Counted from the first letter of the stretch, positions 51,522-61,404 are shown. The stretch: DNA of 64,000 nt from CAXXOK01 sp964584315 (GCA_964584315.1 CAZOZO010000014.1:1-64000); one strand, 5' to 3'. Made by a program: numbers and translations. The notes: a model not told the origin generated them from the letters alone.

Positions 51522-51551
51522 TGTTACGGATGTGAAAAAATGGTGTATAAT
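51522..51551 (+). promoter_or_regulatory. Probable promoter of the NAGPA-domain gene
   Basis: Consensus -10 TATAAT (51546-51551) with a weak -35 TGTTAC (51522-51527), spacer 18. It is about 80 bases upstream of the start at 51629. Confidence 0.55.
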
Positions 51552-51628
51552 CAGTCCGTAGGCTGAAAAAGCCATCCATTCCAACAGACGTGGCCGAAGC
51601 GTCTGTTTCGCATAGGTCGAGGTGCATC

Positions 51629-52753
51629 ATGAGAAGAACCATACAACGCGCGGCGAGCGTCGCGCTGGTGTTGCTCGTGCTGGTGGCGCTGCCCGCGGGC
51701 CCCGCAGCGGGGCTTGAGCAGCGCGGCCCGCAGCCGGTGATCACCGCCACGCCCTTAGGCGCAACCGCGCAACCGACGGCCACGCCCATGCCGACGGATG
51801 CACCCGCCGGCGTCACGTTGGCGCCCGCCGCCACGCCTGCCACGCCGGAGGGCCTTGTGCTGAACCCCTACGAAGTGAGCCCCGAGGTATCGCTGGCGGA
51901 ACTCACGCTGGACGCGGAGGGGTTCGCCCTGGAGGGGGAGTACGTATTTGCCGACGACGCGACGGGCGAGTACCGCTATATCAGCCCCACGCTGAATGTA
52001 CACATCATCCGCCATGAGGATACGGGGCCGAGCGTGGTGTGGCACGAGGCGCAGATATACGCGCGCGAAGGCACGCTGTTCCGCATGTACCCCTACGATG
52101 CGGCCAACTGGATGACGCGCACCGCGCACCAGACCGTGATCGCGCAAAAAAACCACCTCGTGTTTGCGGTCAACAGTGATTTTTCGCACCTGCGCATCGG
52201 GTGGAAGGCCACCGAGGGCCTGCTGATCCGCAGCGGCGCTGTGCTGGGCAAGCGCACTTTCACCAAAAAGGCGACGAAGTACCCAAACCTGGACAACCTG
52301 GCGCTGCTGCCGGATGGCTCGATGCTGGCGATGGGGCGCAACGCCCAAACCCTGGACGAGTATATCGCCATGGGCGCGTATGACCTGCTGGCCTTCGGGC
52401 CGGTGCTGGTGCACGAGGGGGAGGTGAACAGCGCTGCGTTTGAGCACTACGGCTGGGAGCGCGCGCCGCGCACGGCGGTGGGCATGGTGAGCCCCGGGCA
52501 CTTTGTGGCCATCATGGTGGAGGGCAGGCATGAGGACAGCCGTGGCTGGAACACCGCCACACTGGCGGAGCACATGGCGGCGCTGGGGGTCACCGAGGCG
52601 CTGAACCTGGATGGCGGACAGAGCGCGACCATGATTTTCATGGGCAAGCAGATCATCCGCGTGGGGGAGAGCGAGAGCCACACGGCCAAGCCGCGCAAAT
52701 CCGTGGAGGTGCTGGGCATCGGGCAGAGCGCGCAGGTGCAGCCGGAAGAGTAG
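51629..52753 (+). CDS. Exported phosphodiester glycosidase (NAGPA domain)
   Basis: This 374-residue protein has a signal peptide or anchor at residues 1-27 and a Pro/Thr/Ala-rich linker (about 35-75). A NAGPA domain (about 125-370) follows, with VFAVNSDFSH, LLAFGPVLVHEGEV, RAPRTAVGMVSPGHFVAIMVEGR and the hallmark LGVTEALNLDGGQSATM. In this family the domain cleaves or binds GlcNAc-1-phosphodiesters and acts on wall polymers or their decorations. It is secreted and probably wall-associated. It starts with ATG at 51629 with a modest site (GAGG). Confidence 0.88.
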   Translation: MRRTIQRAASVALVLLVLVALPAGPAAGLEQRGPQPVITATPLGATAQPTATPMPTDAPAGVTLAPAATPATPEGLVLNPYEVSPEVSLAELTLDAEGFALEGEYVFADDATGEYRYISPTLNVHIIRHEDTGPSVVWHEAQIYAREGTLFRMYPYDAANWMTRTAHQTVIAQKNHLVFAVNSDFSHLRIGWKATEGLLIRSGAVLGKRTFTKKATKYPNLDNLALLPDGSMLAMGRNAQTLDEYIAMGAYDLLAFGPVLVHEGEVNSAAFEHYGWERAPRTAVGMVSPGHFVAIMVEGRHEDSRGWNTATLAEHMAALGVTEALNLDGGQSATMIFMGKQIIRVGESESHTAKPRKSVEVLGIGQSAQVQPEE

Positions 52754-52824
52754 CGCGGATGGACTGCGCAGCCAAAGGGCACTATTGTCGCCTGCCGCCG
52801 TGCACAGCCCGAAGTCAAAAAATA

Positions 52825-52860
52825 CAAAAAAGCAGCCGCCCGCCTGTCGCGAGCGGCTGC
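52825..52860 (-). terminator. Terminator of the sigma/anti-sigma operon
   Basis: On the minus strand, stem GCAGCCGC / GCGGCTGC is followed by TTTTTTG. It lies about 30 bases after the anti-sigma stop at 52889. Confidence 0.85.
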
Positions 52861-52888
52861 CGTGCCGTTTGGGATCAGTGCCGCGCCG

Positions 52889-53848
52889 TTACTGCGCGAT
52901 GGTCGCGTCGTATGCCTCGAAAAACTCTGGGCAGCTCCACGTGCCGCAGGCGCTCAGGGTATCGTCGCCCACCATCAGCTGCATCAAAAGCCCGTTGTCC
53001 AGCGCGATCAGCAGGCTGCGGGTCTCGCCGCCGCCCACCGAGGCGCTCTCATATTCCGCGTTGTCCAAAAGCGTCTGCATCAGCGCCTGCGCCTGCGCTG
53101 CGTCGTCCACGATGCCAACGCCCGTTAGCTCCATGGCGGTCACGTGCTCCGCCGCGACCAGCGTGTCCGCCAGCGTCTCGTTGCCAAGGGTGGACGTGCC
53201 CGCGAAGCTCACGCGCTGGAACACACGCAGCCCGCCCTTGACATAGGCCGCGGCCATCGCGCCCTGCATGCTCTTGACGGCATACACGGCGTCGCCCGCG
53301 TTCACGATGTTGCTCACGATGCCGCCTGTGCTCAGCGCGGGCTCCAGCGTATACTCGGTCACCTCGCCAAGGCTTTCGCCCAGCAGGGTATCATTCATGT
53401 TCGTAGGGCTGATGAGCAGCCGGTAGGCCGCCCCGTCGATCAAAAGCAACGGAAAGTTGCCGTTGCGCTCCGGCGCAAACAGGTTGCGGAAGCTCCCCGC
53501 ATCCGTGGCGCCGCCTCCGCTCACGCTGCCTGCGGGCGCGTCCATCGCGCGGGCCCACAGGCCGTCGCCCGCCAGGCCGTCGCCGCCCGCCGCGCTGCTG
53601 CCCATCACGTTGATGGAGGGCTGGCTGCCCGGCAGGTTGGCCATACGCAACGAAGGCGCAGCCCAAATGGCCGCCCCGGCAAAAAGGACGACCGCCGCGC
53701 AGTACACAAGCACCGTTCGCCAGCGCATACGGCGGTTGACGGCGCTGCTTGCCGCCGCCAGCTTGATTTGCCCAAGCAGCCGCGCGTCGGCCGTGAGGCC
53801 GCCAAGGGCCCGCCCGGCGATATCCGGCAAATGGTCAAGCCGTGTCAT
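52889..53848 (-). CDS. Membrane anti-sigma factor
   Basis: This 319-residue protein has a cytosolic N-terminus of about 42 residues, one membrane helix (about 45-64, VLVYCAAVVLFAGAAIWAA) and a large outside domain without a recognised family. It overlaps the stop of the ECF sigma gene by four bases (ATGA), the standard layout of a translationally coupled sigma/anti-sigma pair. No zinc HxxxCxxC motif is visible in the short N-terminal part, so it would be a non-ZAS type. Confidence 0.8.
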   Translation of the reverse strand: MTRLDHLPDIAGRALGGLTADARLLGQIKLAAASSAVNRRMRWRTVLVYCAAVVLFAGAAIWAAPSLRMANLPGSQPSINVMGSSAAGGDGLAGDGLWARAMDAPAGSVSGGGATDAGSFRNLFAPERNGNFPLLLIDGAAYRLLISPTNMNDTLLGESLGEVTEYTLEPALSTGGIVSNIVNAGDAVYAVKSMQGAMAAAYVKGGLRVFQRVSFAGTSTLGNETLADTLVAAEHVTAMELTGVGIVDDAAQAQALMQTLLDNAEYESASVGGGETRSLLIALDNGLLMQLMVGDDTLSACGTWSCPEFFEAYDATIAQ

Positions 53849-54330
53849 TGCGCATCCCCTCCCTGTAAAATGGTCTCCAATTTTTTGCGGCCACGCGACA
53901 GGCGGCTGGAGATGGTGCCCTCGGGCAAAGCCATCATCTGCGCGATCTCGCTGATGCCGTAGTTTTGGTAGTAGTGCAGCAGTATCACTTCGCGGAAGGG
54001 GGCTGGCAGCTTGTGCACGGCCACCATCATGGCCTCTTCGTCGTCCTTACGGTCGCCGTCGTCCGGCGCGGGCACCAGCTCGAACAGCGGGCTGCCCAGC
54101 ACCACGCGCCGCGCCCACGAGCCGCGCCACAGGTCGCGGCAGCGGTTGAGCGCCACCTTGAGCAGCCAGGCTTTTTCGCGGCCTTCCTCTAATTGCGGCG
54201 CGTTGACCATCAGGCGTACAAACACGTCCTGACAAACATCCTCGGCTTTTTGCCTGTCCCCCAGGTAGAAGTAGCATACGCGGAGCACGTCGGTGGCGTA
54301 CTTCTCGTACAGCTCCTCGAAATTCGGCAT
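53845..54330 (-). CDS. ECF-type RNA polymerase sigma factor
   Basis: This 161-residue protein has sigma region 2 (FEELYEKYATDVLRVCYFYLGD, then AEDVCQDVFVRLM) and region 4 (LPAPFREVILLHYYQNYGISEIA, then PEGTISSRLSRGRKKLE) with no region 3, the ECF layout. The ATG at 54330 has GGAGG upstream; a longer frame to 54381 is unsupported. It is controlled by the overlapping membrane anti-sigma factor; the signal is probably at the cell envelope. Confidence 0.93.
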   Translation of the reverse strand: MPNFEELYEKYATDVLRVCYFYLGDRQKAEDVCQDVFVRLMVNAPQLEEGREKAWLLKVALNRCRDLWRGSWARRVVLGSPLFELVPAPDDGDRKDDEEAMMVAVHKLPAPFREVILLHYYQNYGISEIAQMMALPEGTISSRLSRGRKKLETILQGGDAQ

Positions 54331-54611
54331 GTCAGAGCCTCCGTTTGCGGGCGCGCCCGCCAATTCACGCTCCACTGACAATAACGCATGTAACCCGCGG
54401 TTTCATGCACGGCGCGCGGCATTTTTTTACGCGCCGCACACCCGCGCAGGCTATTGTAACACCCCGGCGCGGCGCGCGCAAGCGGGGCAGCGTGAGGCGC
54501 GCAACGGGCCAAAATCGAACGCTTCGTAAGACGCAAATTTACACAAAACCCTTTGCCGCGGCGCGCCGCTGTGTTATCATGCGAAAGAATACACGCGCGG
54601 GAGGGGTTTCC

Positions 54612-55196
54612 ATGCATACGGATCTGAACCGGGAGCAGGCGCTTGCGCTGCTCAGGCGTTACAATCAGGAGCGGTTCCACCTGCAACACGCGCTGACGGT
54701 CGAGGGCGTGCTGCGCTGGTTTGCGGGGGAGATGGGCTACGCGGACGAGGCTGATTTCTGGGCGACCGTCGGGCTGCTGCACGATATCGACTTTGAGCTG
54801 TACCCCGAGCAGCACTGCCAGAAGGCGCCGGAGCTGCTGGCCGAGGGCGGCGCGGGCGCGGATGTGACGCACGCTGTGTGCTCGCACGGCTTCGGTATCT
54901 GTTGCGATGTGGAGCCCACCCATCCGATGGAGAAAGTGCTCTTCGCCACGGACGAGCTGACCGGCCTGATCGGCGCGGCGGCGCTGATGCGCCCTTCCAA
55001 AAGCGTGATGGACATGGAGGTTTCCAGCCTCAAGAAAAAGTTCAAGGACAAGGCGTTCGCCGCGGGCTGCTCCCGCGAGTATATCGCCCGCGGGGCCGAG
55101 ATGCTGGGCTGGGAGCTGCCGGAGCTGTTTGAGAAAACGCTGGCCGCCATGCGCAGCTGCGAGGGCTGGATCGCCGAGCAGATGGCCGCGCTGTAA
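54612..55196 (+). CDS. HD-domain phosphohydrolase-like protein
   Basis: This 194-residue protein has the HD metal pattern: LQHALTVEG (His near 25), LLHDIDFELYPEQH (HD near 55-60) and ADVTHAVCSHGFG further on. It probably hydrolyses a nucleotide or phosphate ester, with unknown substrate. GGGAGGGG precedes the ATG. A terminator follows. Confidence 0.82.
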   Translation: MHTDLNREQALALLRRYNQERFHLQHALTVEGVLRWFAGEMGYADEADFWATVGLLHDIDFELYPEQHCQKAPELLAEGGAGADVTHAVCSHGFGICCDVEPTHPMEKVLFATDELTGLIGAAALMRPSKSVMDMEVSSLKKKFKDKAFAAGCSREYIARGAEMLGWELPELFEKTLAAMRSCEGWIAEQMAAL

Positions 55197-55240
55197 GAGC
55201 GCCCTGTGGGGCACGCCTGCCACGCGCTGGCCGCATACAA

Positions 55241-55279
55241 AAAACCACCGCCGACGCAATGCGCGCCGGCGGTGGTTTT
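55241..55279. terminator. Bidirectional terminator
   Basis: AAAACCACCGCCG (55241-55253) pairs with CGGCGGTGGTTTT (55267-55279). T-runs occur on both strands, between the rightward HD gene and the leftward Ohr gene. Confidence 0.88.
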
Positions 55280-55359
55280 GTATCCTCATGGCGGCGAACC
55301 CGGCAAGGCGCACGAAACCGTGCCGCCCAAATGCCGGTCGCCCGCCGCCAGAAGCGGGT

Positions 55360-55782
55360 TCAAACCACCTTGGCCGAAACGTTCACCTCGATATTGCCGC
55401 GCGTCGCGTTGCTGTACGGGCACACCTGATGCGCCTCGGCAACGAACGTGTCCGCCTCGGCCTGGGTCACGCCCTTGAACACGGCGGTGATATCCACGGC
55501 CAGCGCAAAGTTGTTGGCCTCGTTGCGGCCGATGCCCACGGTCACGTTCACCTGCGGGGGCTCCAGCGTGAGCCGCCTTACCTTGTACACATGCTGGATG
55601 GCACTGCCAAAGCAGGCGGAATAGCCCGCCGCGAACAGCTGCTCCGGGTTGAAGCCTACGGCCTTGGTGCCGGCCATCTCCTTGGGCACGGCCATTTCAA
55701 AACGAACGGGGCTGCCTTCGACGGATACCTGTCCGTCACGGCCGCCAACGGCAGAAGCGGTGGTTTGATAGAGAATCTTCAT
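55360..55782 (-). CDS. ohr: Organic hydroperoxide resistance protein (Ohr/OsmC family)
   Basis: This 140-residue protein carries the two redox cysteines of Ohr, in GYSACFGSAI (about 57) and HQVCPYSNATRGN (about 121), with the family start MKILYQTTASAVGGRDGQV. It reduces organic hydroperoxides with dithiol (lipoyl) donors in the cytosol. It stands alone. AAGGAG lies upstream of the ATG. No OhrR gene is adjacent. Confidence 0.92.
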   Translation of the reverse strand: MKILYQTTASAVGGRDGQVSVEGSPVRFEMAVPKEMAGTKAVGFNPEQLFAAGYSACFGSAIQHVYKVRRLTLEPPQVNVTVGIGRNEANNFALAVDITAVFKGVTQAEADTFVAEAHQVCPYSNATRGNIEVNVSAKVV

Positions 55783-56235
55783 ATATTCGAGTCTCTCCTT
55801 TCAGCATTTCAGGGGATTGGGTTCCTGACCATGATATGGACAGGGAAATGGCGGCGGAAACCGTTTTTTGGGAGAGGACGCCGCAAAAAGCGGCCTGCGA
55901 CGGTCATGGAGGAGGGGGCGCGAGCGCATGCAGCGGAGCGCGCATCGGCCGGCGTGGGAGGAAGCCGCGCCGCCTGCCCGCATGGACTAGCCTGGCTCGT
56001 GCCCGCGTGCCGGTTATACCCTACGTATTCGATGATCGGCGAAGGTTTGCCTGCCTGTCGCCATCCTTTTTTTGACAGGGGATGTCGTACATTGCGGTTC
56101 GCCTCCGCGCAGGCCATTGGCCCTGCATGCGCCGTAAAACCAGCCCCGCGGTCCGGCATGCGGCCCGCAAACCATTGCGCCGCATGGCCCGCCCCGCATG
56201 TTCACAAACTATTTACATTCCCCGCTGCCAAGCTT
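55783..56235. other. Intergenic region, no gene recognised
   Basis: About 450 bases with open frames but no ribosome sites or motifs. The right end leads into the promoter of the ABC operon. Confidence 0.55.
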
Positions 56236-56244
56236 TGCTATAAT
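56236..56244 (+). promoter_or_regulatory. Extended -10 promoter of the ABC export operon
   Basis: TGCTATAAT is a full extended -10 (TGnTATAAT), which can work with a poor -35. TTTACA occurs upstream at 56212, but the 21-base gap is too long. Confidence 0.65.
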
Positions 56245-56278
56245 GGGATGGTGAAAACGGGAGAGGGGGCGGCCGCGC

Positions 56279-57205
56279 ATGATCGAGATACAGGGCGTGA
56301 GCAAGCGCTACGGCAGCGTGGAAGCGCTCAAAAACATATCCTTCACCGTGCCGCAGGGCAGCGTTTTAGGGCTGCTGGGGCAAAACGGCGCGGGCAAGAC
56401 CACGCTGCTCAACATCATCACCGGCTATCTGGCCCCCACCGAGGGCCGCGTGCTGCTGAACGGGCACGACCCGCTCCTGCAGCCGGAACTGGCCAAGCAG
56501 GAGCTGGGCTACCTGCCGGAGCACCCGCCCCTGTATGACGAGATGACCGTGGAGGAGTACCTTTGCTTTGCCGCGGCCTTGAAGCAGGTCAAGCGCAGAG
56601 CCATCCCCGCGCATGTGCGCGAGATCATGCAAAAGACGGGCCTCAGCGAGATGCGGGAGCGGCTGCTGGGCAACCTGAGCAAGGGCTACCGCCAGCGCGC
56701 AGGGCTGGCGCAGGCCCTGTGCGGCGACCCCGCCGTGCTGGTGCTGGACGAGCCTACCGTGGGCCTTGACCCCAAACAGATCACCGAGATACGTGCGCTG
56801 ATCCGGCGGCTGGGCGCGGGGCGCACCATCCTTTTCAGCTCGCACATGCTGGGCGAAGTGCGCCAGCTGTGCGACCGGGTGGTCATTTTGCACCGCGGCG
56901 AGGTGCGCATGCAGACCACCGTGGGGCTGGCTTCGCAAAGCGAGGGGGTCACGGTAAGCTGCACGGTGCAGGGCGGCGAAAAAAAGCTGCTGAGCGCCAT
57001 GAACCACTTAGACGGCATCCGTAGCGTGCGCGTGTCGCCCCAGACCGCGGAGGACGAGGTGAACCTGACCCTGACCTTTGGCGACGCGGCCATGCCGGAG
57101 AAGCAGGTGTTCAGCCTGTGCAGTGCGATGGGCGCACCCATCCTGCGCATGGCGCGTGATGAGGACGACCTGGAGCAGCTTTTCCTGCGCGCCATTTCGG
57201 AATAG
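56279..57205 (+). CDS. ABC transporter ATP-binding protein (GldA-like)
   Basis: This 308-residue protein has Walker A GQNGAGKTT (about 39), signature LSKGYRQRAGLAQAL (about 137) and Walker B VLVLDEPTVGLDP (about 157). A C-terminal extension of about 80 residues is typical of ABC-2 exporters. Its downstream partners match the GldF/GldG/DUF4340 layout common in Firmicutes and Bacteroidetes. The cargo of these Firmicute versions is not established. Confidence 0.93.
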   Translation: MIEIQGVSKRYGSVEALKNISFTVPQGSVLGLLGQNGAGKTTLLNIITGYLAPTEGRVLLNGHDPLLQPELAKQELGYLPEHPPLYDEMTVEEYLCFAAALKQVKRRAIPAHVREIMQKTGLSEMRERLLGNLSKGYRQRAGLAQALCGDPAVLVLDEPTVGLDPKQITEIRALIRRLGAGRTILFSSHMLGEVRQLCDRVVILHRGEVRMQTTVGLASQSEGVTVSCTVQGGEKKLLSAMNHLDGIRSVRVSPQTAEDEVNLTLTFGDAAMPEKQVFSLCSAMGAPILRMARDEDDLEQLFLRAISE

Positions 57206-57299
57206 CGCGCCGGCTACGGACGACCTGCCGCGCTGTGCATGCGGGCGCGGACTATGCGGGGCTACGGTTGCGCCCCGCCCACGAAGGGAGGGCCATCGA

Positions 57300-58019
57300 T
57301 TGCGGATCATTTTCCGGCGGGAGTTTGCCGCCTATTTCCGCACGCCGGTGGGCTATGTGTTTTTGGGCGTGTTCACTTCGCTTTCGGGCGTTATCTTTTA
57401 CCTGGGCAACATCAGCACGCTCTCGGGCGAACTGCTGATGTTCCTGTCTCAGCTGACGATGCTCACGATGCTGCTTACGCCGGTGCTCACCATGCGGCTT
57501 TTGTGCGAGGAGCGCCAGCGCCGCACCGATCAGCTGCTGCTGACCAGCCCCGTGTCACTCACGCGCATCGTGCTGGGCAAGTACCTCGCGGCGGCGGCGG
57601 TGCTGGGGCTGGGCGTGCTGCTGACCAACGTGTGCACGCTGGTGATGGCACTGTACGGCACGGTGTACGCGGGCGAGTGGTTTGTGGGCTATCTGGGCTT
57701 CTTTTTGCAGGGACTGGCCTTCCTCGCGCTGGACATGCTGGCCACTTGCTTTACCAAAAATCAGGTGTCCGCGGCCATCGTGGCGTTTGCGGCCAACTTT
57801 CTTCTGTGGATGCTCGACCTGCTGGCAAGCAAGGTAGGCCCCGCGTTCGTGGCGGACGCGCTCAGCTTCATGAGCCTGTATGACCGGTACGAGCCGTTCA
57901 TCCTCGGGCAGCTGAGCTTTGCGAGCGTTACATACTTTGTTACCTTCATCGCCCTGTGCCTGGTGGCCACGGTGCGCGTGATGGACGCGCGGCGCTTTGC
58001 GCAGGGGGGTGCGGCATGA
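57300..58019 (+). CDS. ABC-2 permease (GldF-like)
   Basis: This 239-residue membrane protein has about six helices. It has the family block RTPVGYVFLGVFTSLSGVIF near its start and MRLLCEERQRRTDQLLLTSP around residue 70. The TTG at 57300 follows AGGGAGG. Its stop overlaps the next gene start (ATGA). Confidence 0.9.
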   Translation: MRIIFRREFAAYFRTPVGYVFLGVFTSLSGVIFYLGNISTLSGELLMFLSQLTMLTMLLTPVLTMRLLCEERQRRTDQLLLTSPVSLTRIVLGKYLAAAAVLGLGVLLTNVCTLVMALYGTVYAGEWFVGYLGFFLQGLAFLALDMLATCFTKNQVSAAIVAFAANFLLWMLDLLASKVGPAFVADALSFMSLYDRYEPFILGQLSFASVTYFVTFIALCLVATVRVMDARRFAQGGAA

Positions 58020-59533
58020 GCGGCTTTGGGGACAAGGTGAAGCGGCTGCCCGCACGCGCGTGGCGCGGGCTTGGGGCGGCGGCGGGCCGCCTGTGGGCAG
58101 TGCTCAAAAAGCCAAAGTGGCGGCACGGCGGCTTCGGCCTTGCGGTGCTCGCGGCACTCACGGCGGCGGGCGTGCTGCTGAACATCGGCGTCAAGGCGCT
58201 GGAGGACGATTACGGCTGGCGGCGCGATTTCAGCTTTAACGGCTATACAGCCACAGGCGAGCAGACCGAGAAGGTGCTGGCCTCGCTGACCTCGCCGGTC
58301 GACCTGTACCTTTTGTACCAGAGCGGCGAGATGGACAGCCAGCTCTACGAAGTACTGGCGCGCTACGGCCGCCTGAGCGCCAACGTGCGCGTGCTGCCCA
58401 CCGACATCGCCAAAAACCCAGGGCTGCTCGCGCGCTTTCAGGGCGGGGTGACCAAGGAGCTGGCCGCGGACAGCGTGGTGGTGAGCTGCGAGGCCACGGG
58501 CCGCTACAAGGTATTGAGCTACAACGATTTTGTGACCCAGGGCTACAATGTGGAAAAGGGCACGTTCGAGATCGCGGGCCTCGCCTACGAAAAATCGCTG
58601 ACGGAGGCGCTGGTATACGTGACGCAGGCGCAAGTGCCCGTGATGGGCATTTTGCAGGGCCACGGCGAGCTGACGCCGGACACGCTTGCCAACTTTACCG
58701 ATTTTTTAAAAAGCAATAATTACGACTGCAAAACCGTTGATATGCTGGCGGGCGACACGCTCGCGGGCATCGACCTGCTGCTGGTGGCGGATCCGCAGAA
58801 GGATTTGGACGCGGCGGAGCTGGAGAATATCAAGGCCTACGCGCAGGGCGGAGGCAGCCTGTTCGTGATGCGCGACTATACCGACCCCATCGCCCTGCCC
58901 AACTACCTGAGCCTGCTTAAAAACTACGGCGTGGCGCCCATCGAGGGCGTGGTGGTGGCGGGCGAGGAGGACGCGGGCAGCTATTACGGCGAGCGCATCT
59001 ACCTGCTGCCCTACTTTGCGCAGATGGAAATGACCCAGCCGCTGATCAGCGGTAAGCTGGACGTGCTGCTACTGGCGGGCGCGTGCGCCTTTGAGACGCC
59101 GGGCCAGACCGACAGCGCGCTCTCCGCCGCCACAGTGCTCAAGACCGGCCCCAACGCCTATGTGCGCGGCCCCGGCGCGGAGGGCACCATCGACTACCAG
59201 CCCGGCGACCGCAAGGGGGAGCTGACGCTGGCGATCCTCGCGGGGCGGATGCACGCGGGCGGCGCGGTGAGCCGGATGTTTGCCATCGGCAACAGCACGG
59301 TATTCACGGACGAGTATATGTACCAGCGCACCTTCAATGAGGAGTTCATTTTACAGGTGATGGGCGAGCTGCTGCCGCAAAAGACCGTATCGCTGGACAT
59401 CATGGCCAAATCGGCCTTCCACCCCGGCCTTACGGCGGGCAGCCAGGCGGCGGGCATCGCGCTGCTGCTGGCCGTTCCGCTTACGGTTTTCCTGGCGGCG
59501 GTGCTGGTGCTGGCGCCCCGGCGCAACCGCTGA
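58016..59533 (+). CDS. GldG-like ABC auxiliary protein
   Basis: This 505-residue protein has a helix near residues 40-60, a long outside-facing domain of the ABC_transp_aux/GldG type (VYVTQAQVPVMGILQGHGEL, then LDAAELENIKAYAQGGGSLF) and a C-terminal membrane helix (about 480-500). It overlaps the permease gene by four bases. In characterised relatives this subunit works with the GldF permease at the membrane. Confidence 0.88.
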   Translation: MSGFGDKVKRLPARAWRGLGAAAGRLWAVLKKPKWRHGGFGLAVLAALTAAGVLLNIGVKALEDDYGWRRDFSFNGYTATGEQTEKVLASLTSPVDLYLLYQSGEMDSQLYEVLARYGRLSANVRVLPTDIAKNPGLLARFQGGVTKELAADSVVVSCEATGRYKVLSYNDFVTQGYNVEKGTFEIAGLAYEKSLTEALVYVTQAQVPVMGILQGHGELTPDTLANFTDFLKSNNYDCKTVDMLAGDTLAGIDLLLVADPQKDLDAAELENIKAYAQGGGSLFVMRDYTDPIALPNYLSLLKNYGVAPIEGVVVAGEEDAGSYYGERIYLLPYFAQMEMTQPLISGKLDVLLLAGACAFETPGQTDSALSAATVLKTGPNAYVRGPGAEGTIDYQPGDRKGELTLAILAGRMHAGGAVSRMFAIGNSTVFTDEYMYQRTFNEEFILQVMGELLPQKTVSLDIMAKSAFHPGLTAGSQAAGIALLLAVPLTVFLAAVLVLAPRRNR

Positions 59534-59557
59534 TAACGAGAGACGGGAGGCGATGCA

Positions 59558-61108
59558 TTGGAGCATCCCGAAAAGAACGAACAAAAGCCCGCGCGCACGC
59601 GCCGGATGGACGTGCGCACCAAAATACTGCTGGCGCTGCTGGTAACGGTGGGGCTGGCCGCGGTGCTGGTGCTGCTGCTGCCCGCGATCCGCACGCGGTT
59701 TCCCACGCTGCTGGCGCAAAAGCAAAAGGCGGATCTCACCTTCCGCACGCTGGACAGCGGCGACCTGAGCGTACTGGATTCCATCGTTGTAAGCAAGCAG
59801 AATGGCGAAACCTATACGCTGGTGTACCGCGGCGCGCGGCTGTACCTCGCGGGCACGGACGGGCAGGACAAGCTCATCAACGAGCTGTATCAGGAGAACA
59901 TCCTCAAGGCGGCCACGGAGATATCCGTGGAGGATACCGTGACCGAGGACGCCGCCGAGGTGAGCGATTACCTTGCGGACATGGGGCTGGCACCGCCCGC
60001 CATCACGGCCACGGTCAGCTATGTGAACGGGCGCAAGGATACGCTCTACATCGGTGCCACGGTGCCGGGCACCACCTACCACTACTACCAGTGGTCGGGC
60101 GCGGGTGGTGTGTATATGTGCGACGTGGGCACGTTCGAAGCTTTCGACTACACGGCGGAGGCGCTGCTGCCCGTGACCCAGCCCGCGCTGGTGCCGCAGC
60201 TGATCGACCGGCTAAGCATCCGCACGCCCGGGGTGGGCACGGTGGAATTTTCCTTCGTGGCGGACGGCACAGACGCATACCTTGGCACCCTGCGCGAGCC
60301 TTACCACTACCCCATGGACGGCGAGGAGACCAGCGCGCTGATGACGGCGCTCAAAAACTTCCGCCTGGGGGTCAAGGTGGGGCCGGTGGACGAGACAAAC
60401 CTTGCCACCTATGGCTTTGACGCGCCCACCGCCGTGGTGGACGCGCACCAGCAGCAAGGGCTGATGAACACAGTGGACATGAGCGGCGTGCTGACCCCCG
60501 TGCAAACGGAGGAGCAGAGCATCCGGCTGACGTTTGGGAAAAAGGACGGGGAGTTTTTCTACTTTTGCGAATATGCGGGCGAGTGCTACCGCGTGAGCAG
60601 CTTTCTGGTAGCCCCGCTGATCGGCGCAGACCCGGAGGCATACCTGACGCGCGCGCCCGCGGACATGGGCGCGTCGGCCATCGCGTCCATCGCGGTGCAG
60701 CTGGGCGACGGCGCGCTGGACGTGCGCGCCACGTATACCGAGCATGTGCTGGAAAACAACCAGATCGAGAAGGATGAAAACGGGAACACCGTGTACGATG
60801 TGACCGTCACCGCCAATGGCACGCCCATCACGGCGGATGCGTTCGGCTCGCTGGTGGAGCGCCTCAAGCAGATGACGGTATCCGGCAGGCTGGAGACCAC
60901 CGACCCGCCCACGGGCGCGCCGCGGTGGCAGATGACCATCACCACCACCGGCGGGGCGACGCGCACGCTGGCGGCGTATCCGCTGGACGCGTTCAGCGAT
61001 GTGCTCACGGTGGACGGGGTGGCGATGCACTACATCAGCGCGGAGGCGATACAGATCGCGCTGGCGGAGATGTACCCCACGGCCAAGGCGTTCAGCAAAG
61101 AGGGGTAA
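59558..61108 (+). CDS. DUF4340-type exported protein
   Basis: This 516-residue protein has a short basic N-terminus, one membrane helix (about 22-45) and a large outside domain with repeated beta modules (LDSIVVSKQNGETYTLVYRG, later ASIAVQLGDGALDVR). The layout fits DUF4340 proteins, which follow GldG-like genes. The TTG at 59558 is seven bases after GGGAGG. It ends the four-gene operon. Confidence 0.82.
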   Translation: MEHPEKNEQKPARTRRMDVRTKILLALLVTVGLAAVLVLLLPAIRTRFPTLLAQKQKADLTFRTLDSGDLSVLDSIVVSKQNGETYTLVYRGARLYLAGTDGQDKLINELYQENILKAATEISVEDTVTEDAAEVSDYLADMGLAPPAITATVSYVNGRKDTLYIGATVPGTTYHYYQWSGAGGVYMCDVGTFEAFDYTAEALLPVTQPALVPQLIDRLSIRTPGVGTVEFSFVADGTDAYLGTLREPYHYPMDGEETSALMTALKNFRLGVKVGPVDETNLATYGFDAPTAVVDAHQQQGLMNTVDMSGVLTPVQTEEQSIRLTFGKKDGEFFYFCEYAGECYRVSSFLVAPLIGADPEAYLTRAPADMGASAIASIAVQLGDGALDVRATYTEHVLENNQIEKDENGNTVYDVTVTANGTPITADAFGSLVERLKQMTVSGRLETTDPPTGAPRWQMTITTTGGATRTLAAYPLDAFSDVLTVDGVAMHYISAEAIQIALAEMYPTAKAFSKEG

Positions 61109-61153
61109 CGGCGTCGGCTCTGCCTCCTTTGGGAGGGGGACTCTGTCCCCCTC

Positions 61154-61179
61154 CCAACCGCCCCCTTAGGACGGGTTGG
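61154..61179. repeat. Dispersed intergenic repeat, copy 2
   Basis: CCAACCGCCCCCTT followed by AGGACGGGTTGG is nearly identical to the copy at 36923. It again sits in an intergenic gap after an operon. The rest of 61109-61344 holds no recognised gene. Confidence 0.7.
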
Positions 61180-61344
61180 CGGCGGAGACATACTTAGCGA
61201 TATGTGGCGAGTTCGGATGTAGCGATGCTGCGGTTGATGTGTTTGGAAACGCCCATGCGCTGAGACGAGGGTGGAGAAGAGATACAAAAGGCCACGCTTG
61301 AAGGCATGGATGTGTAGCGTGTGATTAGGCAAGAATAATACGAA

Positions 61345-61386
61345 AAACCCGCCGGATGAAGGAACGCTCCTTCATCCGGCGGGTTT
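61345..61386 (-). terminator. Terminator of the cytidylate-kinase-like gene
   Basis: A perfect 19-bp stem (61345-61363 with 61368-61386) with a 4-base loop. On the minus strand it is followed by TT after a TTT-ending stem. It starts 19 bases after the stop at 61405. Confidence 0.88.
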
Positions 61387-61404
61387 GCTTTGCTGATAAA
61401 CGGG